Shown: positions 8,445-16,657 of the stretch, one piece after another
How the letters are laid out: every line of letters begins with the position of its first letter
Position numbering within the stretch: the stretch's first letter is position 1
Assembly: GCF_020443565.1 (NCBI RefSeq)
Contig: NZ_JAIZZN010000032.1
Span: forward strand, 1 to 46,522
Direction: 5' to 3'
DNA: 46,522 bases
Source of the DNA: Clostridium sp. CS001
Lineage (GTDB): Bacteria; Bacillota; Clostridia; Clostridiales; Clostridiaceae
The notes under the pieces: generated by a model
Told to the model about the DNA's origin: nothing
What the model saw: only the letters and a program-made list of their open reading frames with translations
Database searches by the model: none
Program-made: the position numbers and the translations under genes

Positions 8445-8582
8445 TTATATATTTAATTGATATCTCAATGCATCTTCAGTAGGGTTGTCATAATACTCTT
8501 TAAAAGTTTCTACATTTATGAAATCAAAATCACTAAATACCTTTTGCATTGCATAGTTTGTAACTCTTGTCTCTCCCCTAAA
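8445..8582 (-). pseudogene. C-terminal gene remnant
   Basis: One minus-strand frame is open for 45 codons and reads RVTNYAMQKVFSDFDFINVE followed by TFKEYYDNPTEDALRYQL to a stop at 8445. It has no start codon near a ribosome binding site, and stops lie directly upstream. The composition looks like the end of a real enzyme, possibly an acetyltransferase, but I cannot name the family with confidence. It sits just downstream of the broken methyltransferase. Confidence 0.45.
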
Positions 8583-8609
8583 TCAAATCTATCTATCCAC
8601 AATTATTAG

Positions 8610-8936
8610 TTAACAGTTGCTCCCCATCTTCGTGGCAACAATCATCGGTGTATTATTATCTCCTTTATAACCCATTAATTCAACTTTTTCAAACCCTGCT
8701 TGTTTCATTAAGTTAATTTCATGCTTCAAAGTTAAAGGTGTATCAAAATGTATAAACACATCTTCTGGAATAATCTCAGCCATCTATTCATAGTATGCTT
8801 TCCATTGAGACATATGCTCTTCATAACCATGAACTCGCATGGCAAAGAACTGATCCATTTCTTCTAGTTTTATATCTTTTGTTTCTCCAAGCCATGACTT
8901 AATACCCTCTAAAAATTCCATATCTTTTTCTTCCAT
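8610..8936 (-). pseudogene. SAM-dependent methyltransferase with internal deletion and nonsense codon
   Basis: From ATG 8936 (site AAAGGGGGAA) the frame gives a class I methyltransferase N-terminus ending HMSQWKAYYE. A TAG follows where the family has Trp, then MAEIIP. The next residues, EDVFIHFDTPLTLKHEINLM and onward, belong to the far C-terminus of the same protein. The whole Rossmann core with the GxGxG SAM loop, about 140-150 residues, is gone in frame. The join falls on codons for EDV, which both ends of the family share, so a short-homology deletion is likely. Not functional. Confidence 0.8.
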
Positions 8937-9101
8937 GTTGCTATTCCCCCTTTGAAAAACAATTAATTACATTTGCAATATCAATTTTCTTTTCTAATCC
9001 ATGAATTTGCTTATCGTAGCATTTTATAGAATCATTTATCAATTTTAGCTTTGCGCTTGATGCGCTATTTATGAAAGTTGCTAATCAATTATACATTATT
9101 C

Positions 9102-9466
9102 TCATACACCATAATGTATAACATATTTATTTTCAGAAATTGCCGTTCTTAACAATATCATTAAATCAATCAATTCTATTGATGATTTTGATTTCGTATC
9201 TTTTGAAACAATGTTATAGAAAGCCTCTAATGATTCTGGAGGAATAAGAGTAATTCCCCACCTTGCAAGTGCAAAATTTGGTCTACTATAGCAATGGAAG
9301 TAAGTTTTAATTAAAGTTACTCGTTCCACCAAGCATTCAAAATATCGTCATCAATAGAAATACAGTTATACTTCTGAGGTTCATAGTCATTGTATTCTTT
9401 ATCTTTTTCAAATTCATTTATAATACCGAATTGGGCACCACAAGACACATTATCACCGACTTTCAT
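9102..9466 (-). pseudogene. Conserved hypothetical gene split by a frameshift
   Basis: Two overlapping minus-strand frames appear to be halves of one roughly 120-residue protein. The first, from ATG 9466, reads MKVGDNVSCGAQFGI and ends DDDILNAWWNE at 9317. The second continues in another frame with IKTYFHCYSRPNFALARWGI and ends ENKYVIHYGV at 9102. The 16-base overlap at 9317-9332 and the lack of a ribosome binding site for the second half support a single-gene frameshift. I know of similar small acidic proteins in Firmicutes but no function for them. Two independent tiny genes remain possible. Confidence 0.55.
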
Positions 9467-9561
9467 ATTATAAAATAGTCCTTTATTTCGTCTAAAAATA
9501 CAAGGTTGGAACAACCTCAAAATTATTATTGCTGTAACATTTACGAAGATAACGACTTATT

Positions 9562-10107
9562 TTAATTAGATATAATTTCTTCTTCAAGCAATATTTTTAA
9601 GCCGTTTTGCATTGTTATGTTACCTTCTGAATTTAGTAAAAAATACTTATTATTGTCAGTTACGCAGTCTTTCTTTATTATTGCTAATGAATCTTCTAGT
9701 CTTGAAAGTTTCTTTTCTAATATGGTTTTCATTTCATTTATTTCTTGTTGAGAAGAATTAGTTTCATTTAATCTAATTAATTCTGAAAAGTCATTTCTTA
9801 TGTTTACTAAATAAGATGATATTCCAATTTGGGGCATATCAAACATAGTAAATTCATTGAACTTCCAATAATCTCTATTCATGTTAGAGATACTATTATC
9901 AGATAAATCCTTCTTTGAATCATAAACGGCAAGTGAAATATACCGCACATTAGCTTGAATTATTGAACCTTGTTGATTTTTAAGCAAACTATTTTCATTA
10001 GATATTTTAATTTCGTTAATTAATAAGAGTGTTAACACTGATGTTAGAAGTAAGCAAATTACTAAAATAAAGCCTTTCTTTTTATTCATAATCATCATAT
10101 TTACCAA
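9562..10107 (-). CDS. Membrane-anchored hypothetical protein with coiled-coil outer domain
   Basis: A protein of about 181 residues with one N-terminal membrane span (GFILVICLLLTSVLTLLLI) and an outer domain rich in Asn, Ser and charged residues. The NEMKTILEKKLSRLEDSLAI segment is a likely helix or coiled coil. No family is recognised. Start choice is difficult: AAGGAGG best serves a TTG at 10107, while the ATG codons that follow are too far away. The ATG closest to the site is in another frame and encodes a nine-residue peptide, MFGKYDDYE, which may be a leader or a sign of a small frameshift. Confidence 0.55.
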   Translation of the reverse strand: MVNMMIMNKKKGFILVICLLLTSVLTLLLINEIKISNENSLLKNQQGSIIQANVRYISLAVYDSKKDLSDNSISNMNRDYWKFNEFTMFDMPQIGISSYLVNIRNDFSELIRLNETNSSQQEINEMKTILEKKLSRLEDSLAIIKKDCVTDNNKYFLLNSEGNITMQNGLKILLEEEIISN

Positions 10108-10247
10108 ACATATACTCCTCCTTAAACTCAAATATATTACTTAAATCAGTTTTTTTCTTTTAAAAATGAGATTTATGATTAGTTGGTAATGAGCCCTTAT
10201 TCCAACACTTCATAAGAAAATTACGAAGCAACTATTATAATAGTTAT

Positions 10248-10693
10248 TTATAGCCCAAATGTGTTTTCAACTACACCAGGAAGAATGGTATACACTCTTT
10301 TCCCATCTTGGCTTCAAATTAATCTTTTATTTCTAAATTTACCTTCTTGGAGATTTTATATTCTACTAACAGAAAACTTATCACATAACCTTAATTCATT
10401 TAATCAGTTACTTTTTTTAGTTCAAAACATGTTGCTTCTGACAGCAAGATAAGCCTATCATTATTAATAATAAAAAAACCTACACTTACAGGTATGCTAA
10501 GTTTTGTATAAAGGTCACTTATGTCTATATATTTTACTTCATCATTTATATTTAAACCTGGGGAAACCGTTGCATTTTCTACGCTATTATTCGAAGTATT
10601 TGAAGTCCTTTGAGTTGATGTTTTTTCAACACTTTCACAAGCTGATGATAGCATCAACATTATCGTAATACAAACTAATAATCTTTTTTTCAT
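10248..10693 (-). pseudogene. Decayed lipoprotein gene
   Basis: The first 97 codons are clean: a lipoprotein signal with lipobox LSSAC, then a Ser/Thr/Asn-rich linker and a folded part ending LLSEATCFELKKVTD before a stop. Beyond it, a frame shifted by one base (as if the A7 tract at plus 10411-10417 were A8) continues plausibly as LNELRLCDKFSVSRI, then NLQEGKFRNKRLI, then DGKRVYTILPGVVENTFGL to a natural stop at 10248, broken by three nonsense codons. This is the lost second half. The truncated lipoprotein could still be exported but lacks half of its domain. Confidence 0.65.
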
Positions 10694-10914
10694 AATGGAA
10701 TCTCCTTATAAAGAATAAATAATAATCTACTGTTGAGTCCTAAAATACAATTGTTTAAATATCGTATAATTCTGACTTATCAATCTTATAAGAATACTAC
10801 GTTATATCAGTAATAATTGGTTAATGGTCACACATCATTGAAACTAAAGGATTAATTATTTTTATTTACCGTAAATATGGCATTTCCCCATTGAAAATTC
10901 ACCTAAAAAATATA

Positions 10915-11526
10915 CTATTGCTCTATTCTAATAAGTTCATCTTCACTATAGTCTTTAATAGTTCTCTTCACTAATCCAAAGTCCTTGGCATAATACATTT
11001 TAACTTCCAAGCCACCCCTTAACAACGTAACTTCTACTGTGGAGAATGTGGCTACAGGAGTTTTTACTCCAATATTAATTCCAGTGATTTCATATTTTCC
11101 ATCTGCGTTATCAGTCCACTGTGTACCCACTTCTAAGGGTGATTTTAATATAATTTCATCAACGTTTGGTTTAACTATTCCTATATAATCCTTTTTAAAC
11201 TTTCCATCAGGTTCTTCATTTCTAAATATTAATCTTATATCGTTTTCACAAACTTGATAAATAAGTATTGTTGCTGTTCCTGTATCCAGTTGCTTTATCT
11301 GAACTTTACCTTTTTCAATTTTGTCAATTATGTGCTTATACCCTCCATTTTCAAAACCGCCACTGAACTGCTTTGTCATTGTTTTTCTTGGAAAATAATC
11401 TTCAACCCTAATGTTATTGTTTCCGCCATTTTTAGAACGAAAATTTATTGTTATAACTATGGAGACCATAACTAAAATAATTACTGAAAATAATAATTTT
11501 CTTTTCAATATACTACTTAATTTCAT
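10915..11526 (-). CDS. Membrane-anchored extracytoplasmic protein, unknown
   Basis: A protein of about 203 residues with an N-terminal anchor (LLFSVIILVMVSIVITINF) and a beta-rich outer domain. It includes EDYFPRKTMTKQFSGGFENG near the start and PLEVGTQWTDNADGKYEITG, resembling clostridial surface or lipoprotein-like sequences with no assigned function. There is no lipobox Cys. The start is placed at ATG 11526, inside the end of the upstream gene. It has no strong ribosome binding site of its own, so it is probably translated by coupling to that gene. The two together look like one small operon. Confidence 0.65.
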   Translation of the reverse strand: MKLSSILKRKLLFSVIILVMVSIVITINFRSKNGGNNNIRVEDYFPRKTMTKQFSGGFENGGYKHIIDKIEKGKVQIKQLDTGTATILIYQVCENDIRLIFRNEEPDGKFKKDYIGIVKPNVDEIILKSPLEVGTQWTDNADGKYEITGINIGVKTPVATFSTVEVTLLRGGLEVKMYYAKDFGLVKRTIKDYSEDELIRIEQ

Positions 11527-11973
11527 AATTTCTTGTGGTAAACATTTCAACTCCTCTAAATGATTCTGAAAAAAGTATTCGAAAAAAAAGATTTATCTGT
11601 CTTTTATCAAAGCTATAGTCATCTTTATTAAATTTGTACATACCACTATAATATATTTTATCAAAAATATTCTTTACTTCTAAATAAGTTGGAGGAGGTA
11701 AAAAATCATCCCTTACTACACTTAATGTATAAGTTTTATTATCTTTTATAAATTCATAAGTATATGGTTGTACATTATGCGGAATTATTCCACTGGGTGA
11801 AAAATGATATGTTAGTGGGGAAAGCATACTATATAAATCAAAATGACTTATAAAAATATTGTCTTTGATTTCAACTATATCCTTAGTAATAGGATTAGTA
11901 ATTTTTATAACATCCCAATTTTTAATACTTATGATAATTGACAAAGCTATTATTAGATATATATTTTTTTCAT
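11513..11973 (-). pseudogene. Secreted or anchored hypothetical protein, start region frameshifted
   Basis: The main frame (about 143 codons) has no good start and could begin only at TTG 11944. A clear ribosome binding site, GGGGAGGG, precedes ATG 11973, followed by A7 and an early stop. One more A would give MKKNIYLIIALSIIISIKNW joined in frame to the rest, a normal signal sequence or anchor. I conclude that one A is missing in the tract at plus 11964-11970. The mature part contains FLPPPTYLEVKNIFDKIYYS and no known motif. It overlaps the next gene by 14 bases. Confidence 0.6.
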
Positions 11974-12131
11974 TTTAAGCTAAACCCTCCCCACTAAATG
12001 TATTATTGTTTAAATTAGTGGTTTAAATCATATTTTTAGATTGTTGTGTCAAAAATTCTTTCATCAAATGCAAGTCTTATTATAGTGAACAGCAAAATAC
12101 AATGTTGCACTAACTCTAAACCCATGATTAA

Positions 12132-12160
12132 TGTAACCTTAAAGAAGATTACGAATTTAA
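12132..12160 (+). repeat. Tail-type copy of the array repeat
   Basis: CCTTAAAGAAGATTACGAAT followed by TTAAC resembles the right half of the array repeat at 21205-21235. It overlaps the 3' end of the two-domain acetyltransferase gene. No hairpin half is present. Confidence 0.35.
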
Positions 12161-13093
12161 CATATTACTTTTCCATGTGTATCTATTTCCTACCAATTCA
12201 AAGCCTACAGATTCATATAATCTATTAGGCGCTGGAAATTGATCAGGCGTAAGTGTAAATACAGTTGATATTTCTGCACCTAGATCTTTTGCAACCGTTA
12301 ATGCATGAAACATTAGAGCCTTACTTATCCCCTTTTTTCTGTGTTCTCTTAAACAAGCAACAGCCTCGAAGCTGGCCATTTTATTTTTTTTATCATATCT
12401 TCCACTACAAAGTGCTACAGGCATATGTTCAGTAGTCATAACTATAACGTCCAGTTCATTTTTGTAATTTGGCGATTCTTTCGCTCTTCTTAATGAAAGT
12501 TCATTAAATTCCATTCCAAGGCACTGATTATAAATTTCTATAACTTGACTTATATCAGGGAGCTCTGATAGTGTTTTTATATAATATCCTTCAGGCAGCT
12601 CATGCTTCTTTATAGCTTCTTTATGGTCAAAGGATCTTAATACCCAATATTCATCTGTTTTCTGATATTTATTATCTATTAAAACCTTTTCTATTTCCAT
12701 ATCCCCATCAAAAGCGCGCCAGGAGCATTCACTAAAGTCGTTAATGCCTAAAGTTTCCTTATTCTCTTTTATGTATCTATTCACTACTTCCTCAGCAGCT
12801 ATAAACATTTCCCTAAATCTATGTTTATCTCTAGGATTTATAAATAACTGAGCCCTTCTATTCGCCCATATGCCACCTATAAGTCTATCTCCTTCAAACC
12901 AAAGAAAGCTATTAGAAAGTCCATTAGTCATAGCCTTTGCATAACTTTCATCTTCATAAAAATCAATGCCAAATTCTAACGAGTTTACATTGAAATAAAA
13001 CTTTGGCCCTGACACTGAAATACTATCCTCTAGAAATTCTTTCAATTTAAAATAATCTTCTTTCCCTTGAAATTTTCTGCAGCTTATCTCCAT
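12149..13093 (-). CDS. Two-domain GNAT family acetyltransferase
   Basis: A 314-residue protein. The N-terminal half resembles a diverged GNAT fold (EGDRLIGGIWANRRAQLFIN). The C-terminal half is a regular GNAT domain with motif A in VACLREHRKKGISKALMFHA and motif B in APNRLYESVGFELVGNRYTW. Tandem GNAT proteins of this size are common in Clostridium, and the N-terminal copy usually lacks activity. Their substrates are mostly unknown. The start is set at ATG 13093 behind GGAGGG; a longer reading would begin upstream of that site. Confidence 0.82.
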   Translation of the reverse strand: MEISCRKFQGKEDYFKLKEFLEDSISVSGPKFYFNVNSLEFGIDFYEDESYAKAMTNGLSNSFLWFEGDRLIGGIWANRRAQLFINPRDKHRFREMFIAAEEVVNRYIKENKETLGINDFSECSWRAFDGDMEIEKVLIDNKYQKTDEYWVLRSFDHKEAIKKHELPEGYYIKTLSELPDISQVIEIYNQCLGMEFNELSLRRAKESPNYKNELDVIVMTTEHMPVALCSGRYDKKNKMASFEAVACLREHRKKGISKALMFHALTVAKDLGAEISTVFTLTPDQFPAPNRLYESVGFELVGNRYTWKSNMLNS

Positions 13094-13214
13094 TATTACC
13101 CTCCACATAATCAACTTTTATTTTTGATATAAATCTTACTTAGTAACTAAATACAATTGCGTCTCTGAAAAATAAATAAAAAACTTTTAAGCTGTCACTA
13201 AGTTGATTTAAAAT

Positions 13215-13332
13215 TGCATCTAACGTGTCTTACTACAGATACGAGAAGCTTAGAAAGCTCTTCTCTTAGCTTCGCAGGTGTGCTTTGCAGTCTTCTCATG
13301 CAAAGCGAACTGGAGTATTTTGTTATACGGAG
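13215..13332 (+). repeat. Long attC-like palindrome, left copy
   Basis: An imperfect palindrome of about 110 bases. TAAC (13221) pairs with GTTA (13322), TACTACAG (13231) with CTGGAGTA (13310), and GAAGCTTAGA (13245) with TCTTAGCTTC (13264). A second hairpin pairs GCTTTGC (13282) with GCAAAGC (13300). The right end reads GTTATACGGA. The layout (outer TAAC/GTTA boxes, inner paired boxes, long variable loop) is that of an integron attC site, though the boxes do not match the classical consensus exactly. It lies in the 416-base gap after the acetyltransferase gene at 13510. Confidence 0.55.
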
Positions 13333-13509
13333 TTTAGCCACTACACGTTGAGCAATACTTACCCCATTTTTCTTAAATATGATTTATACTAAATAATAAT
13401 TTGAACTCACTTTATTACTATATTAAATAATTTTAGAGTGATTAATTTTTGAATAATCACTTATAATAATTTTAAAATACCAAGTTACAATAATAAAACG
13501 ACATAAACA

Positions 13510-14334
13510 CTAAAGAAACATCCCAATTGATGACTGTGTCTCTTCATGAAACTTATATCCTAAACTACTATAAACCGATGATGCTCTTTTATTTGCACTC
13601 CACACTTCCAAGCTTGATTCCTTAATACTCAAAGCTTTTAAATCTTTTAAGGCTCTAAGTATTAAATTTTCACCAATACCTCGGTTTCTCCATTCCTTTG
13701 AAACAAATAAATCGTCTACCCAACCATACTTAATGTTTGATTCATTTTCCTTTATAATAATTATGATATTACCTAGGATTTCACCTTCATGCTTGGCTGC
13801 TATACTGAACCACTCATTTTCGATTTTCAATTTTTTTAAATCCTCTAAGGAATAACCTGAAATAAATACTTTATTTTGCTTTTCTACTAACTGTATTATT
13901 TCATCTTCGTCTATAAGCTCAAGTTTAACAAAATCAATGCCATTAATATCTGTAATATCGAATTTTTCCTCAGTTATCTCTTTTTTTATTATATGCATAC
14001 CCTCATCATGATTGAAGCCTTCTTTAGATGAATAATATGCAATATTCTCATTGTTATCCGAAAAACAACAATGATATACCCTTACATCAATATCTTTGTT
14101 TTCTTCTTTTATAGCACGCGCACGCTTGATTATTTCATCAAACATTTGATCTTTTAGCTGGATCTTATTTGCAACATCTGTCACCTTAATATCAATATAA
14201 ATATTTAGTCTAGGTTTTTCAGATAAATCTGAGTCCATAAAAGGTGAAATTACAGCTTCACCTACTAAGTTATTATCTTTGTCATAAGCTTCTAACATAT
14301 GTTTTCTTTTACTATCTCTAATTTTATATATCAT
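13510..14334 (-). CDS. Two-domain GNAT family acetyltransferase
   Basis: A 274-residue protein with an N-terminal GNAT-like half lacking a clear acetyl-CoA loop and a C-terminal half with motif A in DDLFVSKEWRNRGIGENLIL (loop WRNRGIG) and motif B in NKRASSVYSSLGYKFHEETQ. Only the second half should bind acetyl-CoA. ATG 14334 follows AGGGGG at good spacing. The gene is alone between two long palindromes whose inner ends are the inverted sequences GTTATACGGA and TCCGTATAAC, so it looks like the cargo of a small mobile unit. Confidence 0.82.
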   Translation of the reverse strand: MIYKIRDSKRKHMLEAYDKDNNLVGEAVISPFMDSDLSEKPRLNIYIDIKVTDVANKIQLKDQMFDEIIKRARAIKEENKDIDVRVYHCCFSDNNENIAYYSSKEGFNHDEGMHIIKKEITEEKFDITDINGIDFVKLELIDEDEIIQLVEKQNKVFISGYSLEDLKKLKIENEWFSIAAKHEGEILGNIIIIIKENESNIKYGWVDDLFVSKEWRNRGIGENLILRALKDLKALSIKESSLEVWSANKRASSVYSSLGYKFHEETQSSIGMFL

Positions 14335-14449
14335 AATATCCCCCTATTTTTCAACTTTATTTTCTGGAAGTTTGCACCTAACCTCGCGTTTAATAGATTA
14401 CATTCAGAAATCTATATAACTTATGAGGAATCATTTTTATGTTCTAAAT

Positions 14450-14600
14450 TCCGTATAACGTCTGGCTTGCCGAAGTGCCCCAGCGTTACAGGAGTTTAAG
14501 AAAACTTACATAGCTCTTATGTTGTTTCCTTAAACTCCGACTTGGTTAGCTGGGGCATTTGGGTGTAGCGCTAGCGGAACCGGCAAGGTGTTGTTAGTGG
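14450..14600 (-). repeat. Long attC-like palindrome, right copy
   Basis: A nearly continuous cruciform of about 125 bases: CTTGCCG (14465) with CGGCAAG (14581), TGCCCCAGC (14476) with GCTGGGGCA (14549), GGAGTTTAAG (14491) with CTTAAACTCC (14529), and inner ACATA with TATGT. It starts with CCGTATAACG and ends with GTTGTTAG. Read on the minus strand it has the same outer boxes as the copy at 13215, so the two are inverted relative to each other. It is far more GC-rich than its surroundings and fills most of the gap between the acetyltransferase and the CHAP gene. Confidence 0.6.
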
Positions 14601-14685
14601 TAGTGGCATATTTGCACTACATCTTATTCGTTGATTATACCCCTTAGCTCTTTTTGGCTTTGTTCGTCATATAAGAGATTGTGAA

Positions 14686-15249
14686 TTAACTACTCGATAA
14701 ATTGGAATTTGTAGATTGCAGGGTATGCTCATTTTCATTATACGAGAAGTTATCTGGAATTCGAATGTATGCTCGTATATGTGAATCTTTCTTTCGTTCA
14801 ATTATCCCAGAAATATTATCGATATTACCTTCTGCTACAACGATTGAATCGGGTTTGTTTTCTATAACGATTCCAATGTGGTCATGCTCTGAGCTATTGA
14901 AAACCTTATCAAAGAGTACAACAACTCCAATTTCAGGTGTATAAGAATCATCAGTACCTGCAATATAATCTATTCTGTCATCTGCTAAAGCCCATTCCTC
15001 CCAAGCACCACAACCTGCTAAATTACATGAACAACATTCGTTCGGACGTCTTGGAATATCATAACCTGCTTTTTTGCAACAATAATACACGAAGGCAGCA
15101 CACCAATTTCTATCAGCTTTTTCTAACGACCAGTTTGGAAAATCATATATTATTAAATCAATATTTGATTCTATCTGCATATCAAATCCGTGAAAGCATT
15201 TTAAGGCCTCTGTTTTTGCTATTTTTGCCAAAGTGTCTTTTGTACTCAT
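14686..15249 (-). CDS. CHAP domain cysteine peptidase/amidase
   Basis: A 187-residue protein with an NlpC/P60-like CHAP fold. The catalytic Cys is in RNWCAAFVYYCCKKAGYDIP, and the His is in SEHDHIGIVIENKPDSIVVA, followed by the EGN motif (AEGNIDN) typical of the family. CHAP enzymes cleave peptidoglycan cross-bridges or stem amides. No signal peptide or wall-binding domain is visible, so it acts inside the cell, leaves by another route, or has another amide substrate. The Cys-rich segment NECCSCNLAGCGAWEEW is an unusual insertion. The ATG follows AGGAGGTG. Confidence 0.8.
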   Translation of the reverse strand: MSTKDTLAKIAKTEALKCFHGFDMQIESNIDLIIYDFPNWSLEKADRNWCAAFVYYCCKKAGYDIPRRPNECCSCNLAGCGAWEEWALADDRIDYIAGTDDSYTPEIGVVVLFDKVFNSSEHDHIGIVIENKPDSIVVAEGNIDNISGIIERKKDSHIRAYIRIPDNFSYNENEHTLQSTNSNLSSS

Positions 15250-15289
15250 TTTGCACCTCCTAAAATCAAATAATACCCATTACAAATTA

Positions 15290-15928
15290 CTATTTATAAA
15301 TTTCGGCAATCCATGTTAAGTTTACGACATGTTCAAATGTAATTTTCAAATTAAGTCTTTCTATATACTGCCTTAAATCTTCAACTATAAAAAAATGTTT
15401 ACTTTCTATGAACTTCCATAAATCCGCCCTGTTATTTCTTAATAAATTTTCTTTATATGCTTGTTTTGTTTTAATATTTTCAAACATAAAATCTATTAGT
15501 ATGGCTCTTTTTTTGTCGCTAAGTAATAACATATTAAAGAGTGCTTTCTGTTTTTCTTCCTTAATTAACCCATGTAACACATAAGATGATACTACAATAT
15601 CTGCTTTTTCTTTTATATTTAAGACATCCAACATACTACTTTCAATAAAATTCATTTCAGGGTATTTTCTTTTACCTTCTTGAATCATTTCTGAACTCTT
15701 AGCTATTCCTATAACATTCATTTTTCCACTTAGAAGACCACATAAGTTACCTGTTCCACACCCAAAATCAATTATGCTTTTTATATCATATCCTATTATC
15801 TTATCTCTTATTTTTATTAATGTATCTTCATATTTATCGAATAATCCAAGTTCATCTCCAGATTTTTCTTGAACCATTTTATCATATATTACACCCTTAT
15901 TTAAAATTACCGTTTTATCCACCTCCAT
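15290..15928 (-). CDS. Class I SAM-dependent methyltransferase
   Basis: A 212-residue methyltransferase of the small YrrT/Methyltransf_25 type. The SAM-binding loop is IIDFGCGTGNLCGLL at about residues 52-66. An acidic residue follows beta-2 poorly (NVIGIAKSSEM in place of the usual GxDxS), and the post-III motif region is ADIVVSSYVLHGL. The length is complete, in contrast to the deleted methyltransferase at 8610. The substrate is unknown. The ATG start has only a weak upstream site. Confidence 0.8.
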   Translation of the reverse strand: MEVDKTVILNKGVIYDKMVQEKSGDELGLFDKYEDTLIKIRDKIIGYDIKSIIDFGCGTGNLCGLLSGKMNVIGIAKSSEMIQEGKRKYPEMNFIESSMLDVLNIKEKADIVVSSYVLHGLIKEEKQKALFNMLLLSDKKRAILIDFMFENIKTKQAYKENLLRNNRADLWKFIESKHFFIVEDLRQYIERLNLKITFEHVVNLTWIAEIYK

Positions 15929-16028
15929 CTCAATCTACACAAATTTGTCTCTAATTGCACCGTCATATTCTACTATTCTTCATCAATCATAGATTTAAGC
16001 TTGTTGAAGAATTTAAGGAAATTGTTTA

Positions 16029-16313
16029 TTAAAAACTATTAATAAGTTGCATTCTCCTTACAATATATATATACGTAGTGTAGGCTAAATTAGTAATTAT
16101 CATTGAAAAAATACTGATATAAATTATAGTTTTCTTTTTTTTATCAATATTTTGACCTTTATAAATAATTTGTTTATTCACAGTTGTTAATAACATTAAG
16201 GACATTATAAGTGGTTCTATTCTTTGATTTATTGCATATACATTCAAAATTATAATCATAAGATTGATTGTAATTGCTGATATTACTGGGTTTTTGTATA
16301 TGAGTGATTTTAT
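16029..16313 (-). CDS. Small membrane protein, probable ATA start
   Basis: A hydrophobic protein with about three membrane segments. An ATG at 16259 would give 76 residues but has no ribosome binding site. The frame is open further upstream, and a perfect GGAGGT lies nine bases before an ATA at 16313, giving a 94-residue product that begins with ATA-KSLIYKNPVISAIT. I infer that ATG was changed to ATA, or that a rare non-AUG start is used. No family is recognised. A KKKKTIIYISIFSMIITNLA loop and span follow in the C-terminal half. Confidence 0.5.
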   Translation of the reverse strand: MKSLIYKNPVISAITINLMIIILNVYAINQRIEPLIMSLMLLTTVNKQIIYKGQNIDKKKKTIIYISIFSMIITNLAYTTYIYIVRRMQLINSF

Positions 16314-16343
16314 AATAATTATACCTCCATAGTAATAGGTTAT

Positions 16344-16396
16344 AACCTACAAATTCCCAATAACTAAGGAATTAACTTAGTAGGTTTTTAAAGAAT
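16344..16396 (+). repeat. Array hairpin repeat, copy B
   Basis: The core TAACTAAGGAATTAACTTAG is followed by TAGG and TTTTTAAAGAAT. An outer pair AACCTAC (16344) with GTAGGTT (16380) extends the stem. It has the same orientation as copies A, C and D and lies between a membrane gene and a decayed gene. Confidence 0.75.
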
Positions 16397-16407
16397 ATTG
16401 TTCATAG

Positions 16408-16641
16408 CTACCCATTCTTATTATTACTATTTATAGCCTTAATAATATTTAAGGTGCAAATTATAATTACTACACAAAGCATAACAATAGACATCACAAT
16501 AACTATTTTAAAAGTTGAGAAATCTGTATAAACTTAATTTTCATCATAATAATTTCTTAAATCATCTATGGTATATCTATCTATGTCACACCCAAACCTA
16601 TTCCAACACGTAGTTCCACATCTGACTTGGTAATTTTGACA
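16408..16641 (-). pseudogene. Remnant of a Cys-rich, C-terminally anchored protein
   Basis: One minus-strand frame reads NYQVRCGTTCWNRFGCDIDR and then DDLRNYYDEN, a TAA, and without a frame change VYTDFSTFKIVIVMSIVMLC followed by a membrane span to a stop at 16408. Several stops lie directly upstream, and no ribosome binding site is present. It looks like the end of a protein with a small Cys cluster and a C-terminal anchor that lost its 5' part and gained a nonsense codon. Confidence 0.45.
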
Positions 16642-16657
16642 CTATTAATTAAATCAA

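Noticed and set aside
10737-10860. Another attC-like element near GTTATATCAG
   Set aside because: Only short, weak pairings (CTTAT/ATAAG, GTAT/ATAC) are present and the outer boxes do not match the copies at 13215 and 14450.
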